Shown here piece by piece: positions 8,214 to 16,556 of a DNA stretch of 64,000 nucleotides. The position numbers and the translations under genes were made by a program. This stretch comes from Candidatus Aminicenantota bacterium (GTDB lineage: Bacteria; Acidobacteriota; Aminicenantia; Aminicenantales; UBA4085), in the NCBI GenBank assembly GCA_003141555.1, contig PLMN01000028.1:124524-188523 (forward strand), written 5' to 3'. The notes under the pieces are model-generated. The model was given only the letters and a program-made list of their open reading frames with translations, ran no database searches and was not told the DNA's origin. The number at the start of each line of letters is the position of its first letter. The first letter of the stretch is position 1.

Positions 8214-11200
8214 GTTTCGACAAAGACACGCGCAATCTGCTGGCGAGAACCATCACCGCATGTCGACGTAGACTGATTGAGGACGTCACAGACCAACTGC
8301 GCGGCGTCTTCGGTTTGCACCCGGACGGCACCGTTCTGCCGCTCGACAAGCTGACGCACCTGTCGCCGGACCAGATCTCGGCGGCCCAGCGTTTGCGCGA
8401 CCTGCTCGACCACTATACGGTCGCGGTCGGCGCGCCAGGAAAGGAGTTGGATCGCCGAAAAGTAGGTTATGAGCGGATGGTCCTTGAAATATCGTTCACC
8501 GTCCTCAACCGTTTGGCCGCCCTGCGGCTGTGCGAGGAACGGGAGCTGGTCATCGAATGCGTCCGCAAAGGGACGACATCCGCTGGCTTTCAGATGTTCG
8601 AGCGGATCTCCGGCGGAGCCCTTGGCGGACGGTATGACGCCTACCGGGTTTTCCTTGAATGCCTCTTTGACGAGCTCGCCCTCGACCTGGGCGTGTTGTT
8701 CGACCGGATGTCGCCCCAGTCCGCCGTCTTCCCTGCCGAGAGGTGTATGGAGGATGTTCTGGGTGAGCTCAACAAGCCCGAACTTGCCCACCTCTGGACT
8801 GAAGACGAGACCATCGGCTGGATCTATCAGTATTTCAATCCGCCCGAAGAGCGCAAAGCCATGCGGGAAGCTTCTTCGGCCCCTCGGAACAGCCGAGAGC
8901 TTGCCGTCCGAAACCAGTTCTTCACGCCGCGGTACGTGGTCGAGTTCCTCACCGATAACACCCTCGGCCGCATCTGGTATGAGATGCGCAAGGGCGAAAC
9001 CGCCCTCAAGCAGGAATGTAGCTACCTCATCCGGCGGCCGAACGAAGTTTTCCTTGCTTCGGGAGCGAAAGCCCCGGCCACTGAAGAGAGCGAAACCGGA
9101 CTATCCCAGGAAGAGCTGCTCAAGCAGCCCGTTTACATCGCGCATCGGCAGATCAAAGACCCGCGTGACATTAAAATGCTCGATCCTGCGTGCGGCTCGA
9201 TGCACTTCGGCCTCTACGCCTTCGACCTCTTCGAATGCATTTACGACGAGGCCTGGAACCTAGAGGCCCGGTTCGGTGACGACGCCATCCTCCGTCCCGA
9301 GAGTCTCAAGTCTCTCCATGAAACCTACGACAGCAAGGAGGTTTTCCTGCGCGACGTGCCGCGGCTGATCATCGAGTGGAACATCCACGGAATCGACATC
9401 GACCCGCGCGCGGTGCAGATCGCCTCGCTTTCCCTCTGGCTGCGGGCGCAGAAGACTTGGAAACACCTCGGAATCAAGGCCGCCGATCGACCACGCATCT
9501 CTAGGTCAAACATCGTCACCGCCGAGCCGATGCCAGGCGAGGAAGATATGCGCCGGGAGTTCACCGCCGCCCTGAAGCCGCGGGTCCTGGGGCAGCTTGT
9601 GGATATCGTGTTCGACAAGATGAAGCTCGCCGGAGAGGCGGGGTCGCTCCTCATAATCGAGGAGGAGATCAAGGATACCATCGATAACGCCAGGAAACAG
9701 TGGCTTGAAGGTCCGATGTCGGAACAACAGCTTCTTTTCCCCGGCATGACCGATTCGCGGCCCAAGCAACAAGAACTGCGCTTCGATGTGAAAGGGATCA
9801 CCGACGAGCGGTTCTGGGAGCGAGCAGAGGAAGATATCCTGAATGCGCTGAAAGAGTATGCGGAGCGAGCTGAAAACGGCTGGGTTGGCCGCCGCCGTCT
9901 GTTCGCCGAGGACGCTGCCCGAGGATTTGCATTTATTGACCTCTGCCGCAAACATTACGACGTGGTGCTTATGAACCCGCCCTTCGGCATAATAGGCGAA
10001 TCATCAAGCGACATGGTCCGGAGGGAATACCCCGTTACGTATTCAAACTTGGCCTGCGCATTCCATCAGAGAATGTATGGGCTATCGTATAAGGGGATGC
10101 TCGGAGCAATCGTTGACATATCAACTCTCATCAGGAGCTCTTATGAGGAATATAGGCGCTCGGTGATTTACCTTAAATCATCCCTGTCTACCCTGTGCCT
10201 TTTGGGGTGGAATGTGCTTGATGACGCTAATGTGGAAACCTGCCTAATCACTTTATCTTGTATGGCATCATCGAATAGGGAAAGAGTAGCCTGCTATGAT
10301 CTCCGAACTTCTGATGAAAAGGCTGAACGTATTAAAGAGATGACCTCTTTGGTAAATTATTCATGGTCTAACCAAAAGGATTTTGAAAGTCTCCCAAACG
10401 GAGTGCCCGCTTTTTACCTTCCCGCGGAAATGCAGGCAATGTTTTCTAAGCATGCATGTCTTGATCCAACCTATGCTGCAGTATGCACCGGGGTAAGCAC
10501 CGGCGACAATTCGAGATTTTACAAATTGGGTTGGGAGATTCCTAATATTGGTACACCGTCAGGCTGGAAGCATTTGTCGAACGGTGGTGATTACTGCCCG
10601 TTCTATAGACCATGGACTGATGTCATTGATTGGCGTAATGATGGCGCAGCAATCAGAAACCACAATGGAGCCTTTATTAGAAACGAGATCAGATTCGGTC
10701 ATCGTGGACTTACCTATGGCAAACGCGGAAATTTCCTTTCTGTTCAGATAAATCCAGCAGGGCGCATCATTACGAACGAGGGGCAAGGGATATTCCCACA
10801 TTCCACTGAAAATGCCGAGGCAATTTGTGCAATACTAAACTCAACATTGCTACAGATTACAATAAACACATACTGTGGTCAGCACAAAGAGAACGGCTAT
10901 GTAAAGTTGTTGCCGATTATCGAGCCAACATCCCCGGACAAGATCCGTCTAAAGGAATTGGCGCGTTCTGGATTTGAGTTAATGCGATGTCTAATCGCAA
11001 GGTCAATTGAACATTCTGAAAGCTTGATCCCGGCTCTCATTTCTGTGCCGGCTTACAGAACAGAAAGTCTCATTCATTCTTTTTCCCGATTTCAGGCAAA
11101 TCTTCAAACAAAGTGTGCTGAGGCGAATAGCATTGAAAACGAGATTAATAAGCTGGTTGCAGTAGCCTATTCGCTAGGTGAGTCCTCCAAAACATTTTTA

Positions 11201-12367
11201 GAGATCAATTCCTTTGGCAAAGCACAGCTTGGCACAACAATCACTAATCAACTCCCCTCTTTGCTGAATGAGATCGTTGCAGAAGCATTAGATTATTTTA
11301 TTGGAGTTGTTCTTGGCCGGTGGGATGTCCGCATCGCTATGGATCCGTCACTTGAGCCGAAACTGGCCGACCCCTTTGACCCTCTACCAGTCTGCCCGCC
11401 GGGGATGCTGGTCGGACCGGATGGCCTGCCCGCCGAGTCCGGAAGCATCGTTAGCGAAGAATGGCTGCTCGCACGGCCGGATGCAAATATCTTGCCGGAA
11501 GGCTTAGTTAAGATCTCAACCATCCCTAATGACGGCTATCCGCTCCGGGTCTCCTGGGACGGTATTCTTGTGGACGATCCGGGCTTCAACACAGTCCAGT
11601 CGCACCAGGAAGACATTATTCGCCGCGTGCGCGAGGTTTTTGACCTTCTCTGGAAGGTTAAGGCGCACGAGATCGAACAGGAGGCCTGCGATGTCCTCGG
11701 CGTTCCAGACATACGGGACTATTTCCGTCGCCCTACGGGATTCTTCCAGGACCATCTCAAACGCTATTCCAAGAGCCGACGTAAAGCCCCGATTTATTGG
11801 CCGTTGTCAACGGCCTCGGGGGCGTACACGATCTGGCTTTACTACCATCGCCTGACAGACCAGACTCTCTACGCTGCGGTCAACAAATACGTAGAACCCA
11901 AGATCGCCGAGACAGAGCGCGGGATCGTTCGCATCGAAAACAACCTGCAGACCACCTCCGGACGCGAGGCGACCCGACTAAACGATCGACTAGGTGAAGC
12001 CTGCGCGTTCCTCGCCGAACTACGAGACCTGCGCGAGGAATTACTCCATATCGCGGCGCTGCCCTTCAATCCGGACCTCAACGACGGCGTCATCATCAAC
12101 GCTGCGCCGTTCCACAACCTTTTCCGCCTACGGTCTTGGGCCAAGGATACGGAGGAATGCTGGAAGAAACTCGAGAAAGGCGACTACGACTGGGCGCATC
12201 TGGCGTACACGATCTGGCCGGATCGGGTCCGGGAGGTCTGTAAGATAGACCGCTCCGTCGCCATCACCCATGGGCTGGAAAACCTCTACCAGGAACAGCC
12301 TGAAGGGAAAAAGAGGAACAGAAAGCGCAAGAGCGGAAACATTGAGGAGAGCGAGGAGGAGGTTTAA
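8210..12367 (+). CDS. pglX: PglX/BrxX adenine-specific DNA methyltransferase
   Basis: 1385 residues, slightly long for a type 1 PglX. The N6-adenine methyltransferase core has DPACGSMHFG (SAM binding) near residue 325 and the catalytic NPPF near 589. PglX marks the BREX site on host DNA and is also needed to exclude phage. The start at 8210 overlaps the brxC stop. After the NPPF motif, from about 9990 to 11340, base composition changes: bases 10861-10920 are 38% GC by my count against 62% for 9361-9420, returning to GC-rich toward the 3' end. That part should hold the target-recognition region, so a recombined specificity domain is likely. Confidence 0.95.
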   Translation: MSFDKDTRNLLARTITACRRRLIEDVTDQLRGVFGLHPDGTVLPLDKLTHLSPDQISAAQRLRDLLDHYTVAVGAPGKELDRRKVGYERMVLEISFTVLNRLAALRLCEERELVIECVRKGTTSAGFQMFERISGGALGGRYDAYRVFLECLFDELALDLGVLFDRMSPQSAVFPAERCMEDVLGELNKPELAHLWTEDETIGWIYQYFNPPEERKAMREASSAPRNSRELAVRNQFFTPRYVVEFLTDNTLGRIWYEMRKGETALKQECSYLIRRPNEVFLASGAKAPATEESETGLSQEELLKQPVYIAHRQIKDPRDIKMLDPACGSMHFGLYAFDLFECIYDEAWNLEARFGDDAILRPESLKSLHETYDSKEVFLRDVPRLIIEWNIHGIDIDPRAVQIASLSLWLRAQKTWKHLGIKAADRPRISRSNIVTAEPMPGEEDMRREFTAALKPRVLGQLVDIVFDKMKLAGEAGSLLIIEEEIKDTIDNARKQWLEGPMSEQQLLFPGMTDSRPKQQELRFDVKGITDERFWERAEEDILNALKEYAERAENGWVGRRRLFAEDAARGFAFIDLCRKHYDVVLMNPPFGIIGESSSDMVRREYPVTYSNLACAFHQRMYGLSYKGMLGAIVDISTLIRSSYEEYRRSVIYLKSSLSTLCLLGWNVLDDANVETCLITLSCMASSNRERVACYDLRTSDEKAERIKEMTSLVNYSWSNQKDFESLPNGVPAFYLPAEMQAMFSKHACLDPTYAAVCTGVSTGDNSRFYKLGWEIPNIGTPSGWKHLSNGGDYCPFYRPWTDVIDWRNDGAAIRNHNGAFIRNEIRFGHRGLTYGKRGNFLSVQINPAGRIITNEGQGIFPHSTENAEAICAILNSTLLQITINTYCGQHKENGYVKLLPIIEPTSPDKIRLKELARSGFELMRCLIARSIEHSESLIPALISVPAYRTESLIHSFSRFQANLQTKCAEANSIENEINKLVAVAYSLGESSKTFLEINSFGKAQLGTTITNQLPSLLNEIVAEALDYFIGVVLGRWDVRIAMDPSLEPKLADPFDPLPVCPPGMLVGPDGLPAESGSIVSEEWLLARPDANILPEGLVKISTIPNDGYPLRVSWDGILVDDPGFNTVQSHQEDIIRRVREVFDLLWKVKAHEIEQEACDVLGVPDIRDYFRRPTGFFQDHLKRYSKSRRKAPIYWPLSTASGAYTIWLYYHRLTDQTLYAAVNKYVEPKIAETERGIVRIENNLQTTSGREATRLNDRLGEACAFLAELRDLREELLHIAALPFNPDLNDGVIINAAPFHNLFRLRSWAKDTEECWKKLEKGDYDWAHLAYTIWPDRVREVCKIDRSVAITHGLENLYQEQPEGKKRNRKRKSGNIEESEEEV

Positions 12368-12368
12368 G

Positions 12369-14024
12369 GTGGGCGAAATCGAAGTAAAGAAGAGCACAGT
12401 CAAGGACATCCTGCGTTCCATAGATGAGGGACGATACGCAATTCCAAAATTGCAGCGGGAGTTTGTCTGGAACGGAACAAAGGCGGCCAAACTGTTTGAC
12501 AGTATGTACCGCCATATGCCTATCGGCGTAGTAATGATCTGGGAAACCTCAAAGAATCAAAGGCTTTATCTCCGACAAAATTATCATGTATTGCCGCCGT
12601 TCAACCCACGTAACTCAAAAGTATGGTTCTTGATGGACGGTCAACAGCGCATTTCAGTAATTCACCATGCGCGTAAGGGGGATAAGATCGAAAATTCCGC
12701 CCGGGATGAAATTGATTTTTCTCGGGTGGTGCTCTCGATGGAAAAAGAGGATGACGGCCATCAGATTCGATATCGAAAAGCGATAAATGGCTGTTTTGAG
12801 TCTTTATGCGATGTGCTCCATCCCCAATGGCGGAGCCGATTGAGCCATCTAAGCATGCGCCAATTGAAAAAAATAAAAAAATGTCGAGACCAGATCACGA
12901 GATACCCGATTTTCCAAATGTATATCAAGGCCGGGATTGAGGATGTCCGTGAATCTTTTCTACGGATTAATACGCTAGGGATGAAGATCACATCCGCCGA
13001 TGCCATTTTCACCCGTGCTGAAGGCCTTGATCTTCGCGATTTTTGCCATGAAGTGAGACAGCATGTGAATGAATGGTTTGGGGTGATACCCGAAATGCCG
13101 ATTTTATTTGCGATGGCAGCATTGCATGGAGCAAGCGAAGCGCGAGGAGAGGCGCTTGAGCATGTTATCCATCGTTTGGAGAAGAAGGTGAGGGTTGATC
13201 AAGCCCAGCGTAAATCGTTGGCTTCTGGCTGGCATAAGCTCGGCGCTTGCTTTGGGAAAGCAATCGATTATCTCCGCGTTAATTTTTCAGTGCTGAACCG
13301 CCAATATCTATATTCAGATTATATGGTCGCGATGCTCGCGTTATTTCTCTATTGGAACGGAAGAGGTCCGAGTCATCAACAAAAGGAGCAAATCCGAAAG
13401 TGGTTTTGGGCGACGAATATCGGGAGCAGGTACTCAGGGCAGAACTTCAATCGCTGCATTCCCGAAGACATCAAACTATTCAAGCGTCTGGCAAAAAACC
13501 CGAGAACGAAATTCACATATAAACCACAAGCGGACTATCATGACGTCAAAAAGGATAAATATACCAACAGGACCGGAATCACCTGCGCAGCCTACTGTAT
13601 GCTATTGATGCGAAAACCAGTCCAATTGAAAGACGACGGTTTGAATGAGATTCCGATTGATAATTTTGCCTCAGATACCAATCAAAAAAATCGCCATCAC
13701 ATTTTTCCAAAAGCCACTTTATCTTGGGAGTCAGTGCCTGCTAAAATATATAACAGCATTGCAAATATTTGCCTCCTTACCCTTTCAGAGAATCTGGAGA
13801 TCGGATCCAAGCGTTCTCATGTTTACCTTGGAGAGATTAGAGATACAACCTCTTTCTTCAAACGAAAGATGGATCGCCACCTGATTCCGGTCGATGAAGA
13901 TAGTGGGATCTGGATGAGGAATGTGAAAAAAGGATTCTTTCGTTTCCTGGAAAGCCGGACAAAGATGATCTGTCAGGCGCTTGAAAAAGAAGCCGGCATC
14001 AAATTGTTTAGGAGGGATGTATGA
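12369..14024 (+). CDS. DUF262/HNH (GmrSD-like) protein inside the BREX operon
   Basis: 551 residues. The N-terminal DUF262 domain shows IPKLQREFVW and MDGQQR, the ParB-like motifs used for nucleotide binding in GmrS. The C-terminus has an HNH-type RHHIFPKAT followed by NICLLTLSEN (DUF1524-like), the nuclease part of GmrD. The GTG start at 12369 has GAGGAGGAGG just upstream and one base between it and the pglX stop; the stop overlaps pglZ (ATGA). GmrSD enzymes cut DNA with modified bases, and a fused version (BrxU) is encoded inside some BREX loci. The gene is AT-rich (40% GC in 13681-13740) beside GC-rich pglZ, so it was probably inserted later. Confidence 0.8.
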   Translation: MGEIEVKKSTVKDILRSIDEGRYAIPKLQREFVWNGTKAAKLFDSMYRHMPIGVVMIWETSKNQRLYLRQNYHVLPPFNPRNSKVWFLMDGQQRISVIHHARKGDKIENSARDEIDFSRVVLSMEKEDDGHQIRYRKAINGCFESLCDVLHPQWRSRLSHLSMRQLKKIKKCRDQITRYPIFQMYIKAGIEDVRESFLRINTLGMKITSADAIFTRAEGLDLRDFCHEVRQHVNEWFGVIPEMPILFAMAALHGASEARGEALEHVIHRLEKKVRVDQAQRKSLASGWHKLGACFGKAIDYLRVNFSVLNRQYLYSDYMVAMLALFLYWNGRGPSHQQKEQIRKWFWATNIGSRYSGQNFNRCIPEDIKLFKRLAKNPRTKFTYKPQADYHDVKKDKYTNRTGITCAAYCMLLMRKPVQLKDDGLNEIPIDNFASDTNQKNRHHIFPKATLSWESVPAKIYNSIANICLLTLSENLEIGSKRSHVYLGEIRDTTSFFKRKMDRHLIPVDEDSGIWMRNVKKGFFRFLESRTKMICQALEKEAGIKLFRRDV

Positions 14025-16546
14025 AATTTACTGTATTCCTACACAAAAAACTGATTGACCTCCTAAATGAACGCAGGATAGTAGTCTGGTATGATCCTGA
14101 TAAATGGTTCCAATCATATGTAGAAACTTTTAGTGCGCCTAATTGCGAGGTGCTCTTAGTCTCCACCTCGGTGCTCAAAGCCCGCCGCTCGGCCGATGGA
14201 GTCTACCGGTTGATGAACGAGTCTGAAAACTCAACGGAACGTGACCGCAGCCTGCTGATCTATATCCCTCGACGCCGCGGGGCGAACGAAGACGAGAAGA
14301 TGCGGGACCCGTTCGAGGCATACGCACTGGCCGGGACGGCTTTTGGCGATACCGAAGATCAGAAAATCGAATCACTCGCCCGCCAATCCATGCCGCAGAA
14401 AGCCGAGGAAATCACGAGGCTCTTTCGGGAAGGGAAGCCGACTATCGCTCTCCTGGACGAGTTGGAAAAAACGCAGCGATGGCCACTCTTGAACGAGGTG
14501 TTCCGCACCGAAACTCCGGCGGATGTCGTGGCGCTCGCTCTCTGTGATGCCGCTAAGGCCAAAGAGGTGGACGATAAACCCGGTTGTATCGAAGAACTTC
14601 TGCGGCTCTTTGATTCCGCGGTCGGTTTCAAGCCGGCGTCCGAATCGCGGAAATGGAAAACGTTGCGACCGAAGGCTGCCGAGCAGGTGCTCTTCAGCGA
14701 ATTCCTCTATGACCTGCCGGACGGAACGCCGGATGCCCTGAGCGCCGTACCGCGCGCCGGGGATGATGCGAAGTCAGTGGTGTACGCCGCCTGCGACAGG
14801 ATGCGCGCCGACTCGGGTCTGAGGGATTTCTATATCGAATTGGCGCAGAAGATCGAGGGCGAACTCCGCCTTCCCGATCTCATGCCGAAGGAATTCGATC
14901 CTGGCGAACGCGACACATTCCCCTTTGAGGAACGACGCCTGCTCGGTCGAGCGGTCGCCCTTTGCGTCGTCGGAGATTCAGCGGCTGCACACAACGTGAT
15001 CGAAAAGCGGAAAAGTTCCATATGGCGCCATGACCCACAACGGTCTCCGGCATGGACGGTCCTTGAGCGGGCGGCCGCTCTGATCGAATCGTCCATTTTG
15101 GTTACACGCGGGCTAAGCGATAAGAAAGACCTCGCCGGCCTGATAAAGGCCTACACGGAAGGCGGATGGTCCGACTTCGACCGCGGCTCCCGGTTGTTCG
15201 AATCCGCCCTGACAGCCTGCACCGATGAAATCATCGCTCCGGTCGTCGACCTTAGTCGACGTCGCTATCGTGAGGCTGCCATGAACCTGCAAAACGTTTT
15301 TCTAGCCGCTATACAAGCTGAAGGCTGGCCGCCGGGTGGAGTGCATAGGCAGACCCGAATCTTCGATGATAATATTGCCCCGTTTCTGGAGCGGCGGGAG
15401 AGAACAGCATTCTTCATGGTGGATTCGCTGCGGTACGAAATGGGACGCGATTTGGGCGAATCCTTGGCTGGAATTGGAGAGGCCGAGATCAGCCACGCTG
15501 CGGGCTCCCTCCCTACGGTGACCGGCTCCGGCATGGCGGCCCTCATGCCGGGTGCGGACGGCATGCTTCGTCTCGTTGAGAAAGACGGGGTCTTGATCCC
15601 GGCTATCGGTACGCGCCTGCTGAAAACATCAGCGGATCGGATGAAGCTGCTGGCCGAAACTTACGGTGACAGGTTCTTCGAGACCACTCTGGACGAAATG
15701 TTCGGCAATCCGAAGAAGGTCGCTGCAAACATGAAGAACGCGGAACTCTTCGTGGTGCGGACTCAGGACCCGGACGCCATCGCCGAGAATTTGGGGGCCT
15801 GGCGTGCCCGGCGGTACCTCTCGGACGTGGTCGGAGACATTGCGGCGGCGATCCGTTTGGTGGTATCTCAAGGATTCAACCGCGTCGTGATCAGCGCCGA
15901 CCACGGTCATATGATGCTGCCGGAAATCCCAGCCGGCGACGTGGTTCAGATTCCGCCCGGCGCCTGGCTCGAGAACAAACGCCGCTGCCTGTTGGGCTCG
16001 GGACTTGTCGGGGCGGCTGGGACCATTGCCCTGAAGGCCGGCCATGTAGGGATTCAAGGCGATGTGCAAGAGGTTTGTCTGCCCATTGGATTCCGGGTGT
16101 TTTCGGAAGGCGATGGCTATTTTCACGGCGGATTAAGTCTGCAGGAGGCGGTGGTGCCTGTGGTCGTTTTCAGGGCCGGTAAAGAAAAACCTGGCGCCGT
16201 TGGAAAAGCTGAGATCGATATCCGCTACCGTTCGGACAAGTTCACCAGCCGGGTCATCGGCCTGAAAATTTACTTACAGGGCGATGTTTTCGGCACTTCC
16301 GCACAAGTACGGATTGAAGCGTATGAAGGAATTGGCGTAAAAGCAAAAATCGTAGGCGAGGCCGCTGACTGCGAGGCGAGGGATGAAAAAACCCATGAAG
16401 TGACTTTACAGGCGAATAGAGAAACACCTGTACCGATACTGATCGACCCGGATTTCAATGGGACGGAGATCGATATTCGTGTGAGCGATTCTCATACCCG
16501 TGTTGTATGGGCAAGGCGTAAACTCAAAAACGCGATGATTGATTAA
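14021..16546 (+). CDS. pglZ: PglZ/BrxZ alkaline-phosphatase-superfamily BREX protein
   Basis: 841 residues, typical for type 1 PglZ. The alkaline phosphatase-like core holds FFMVDSLRYEMG (metal-binding aspartate) near residue 468 and ISADHGHMML near 625. The N-terminal VVWYDPDKWF block is typical of BREX-1 PglZ. The family gives its name to the Pgl phage-resistance systems, and a metal-dependent nuclease or phosphodiesterase activity has been proposed. It starts inside the DUF262 gene and ends ten bases before the brxL start. GC-rich through most of its length, with a more AT-rich last 250 bases. Confidence 0.95.
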   Translation: MKFTVFLHKKLIDLLNERRIVVWYDPDKWFQSYVETFSAPNCEVLLVSTSVLKARRSADGVYRLMNESENSTERDRSLLIYIPRRRGANEDEKMRDPFEAYALAGTAFGDTEDQKIESLARQSMPQKAEEITRLFREGKPTIALLDELEKTQRWPLLNEVFRTETPADVVALALCDAAKAKEVDDKPGCIEELLRLFDSAVGFKPASESRKWKTLRPKAAEQVLFSEFLYDLPDGTPDALSAVPRAGDDAKSVVYAACDRMRADSGLRDFYIELAQKIEGELRLPDLMPKEFDPGERDTFPFEERRLLGRAVALCVVGDSAAAHNVIEKRKSSIWRHDPQRSPAWTVLERAAALIESSILVTRGLSDKKDLAGLIKAYTEGGWSDFDRGSRLFESALTACTDEIIAPVVDLSRRRYREAAMNLQNVFLAAIQAEGWPPGGVHRQTRIFDDNIAPFLERRERTAFFMVDSLRYEMGRDLGESLAGIGEAEISHAAGSLPTVTGSGMAALMPGADGMLRLVEKDGVLIPAIGTRLLKTSADRMKLLAETYGDRFFETTLDEMFGNPKKVAANMKNAELFVVRTQDPDAIAENLGAWRARRYLSDVVGDIAAAIRLVVSQGFNRVVISADHGHMMLPEIPAGDVVQIPPGAWLENKRRCLLGSGLVGAAGTIALKAGHVGIQGDVQEVCLPIGFRVFSEGDGYFHGGLSLQEAVVPVVVFRAGKEKPGAVGKAEIDIRYRSDKFTSRVIGLKIYLQGDVFGTSAQVRIEAYEGIGVKAKIVGEAADCEARDEKTHEVTLQANRETPVPILIDPDFNGTEIDIRVSDSHTRVVWARRKLKNAMID

Positions 16547-16556
16547 GGAGCGCAGA

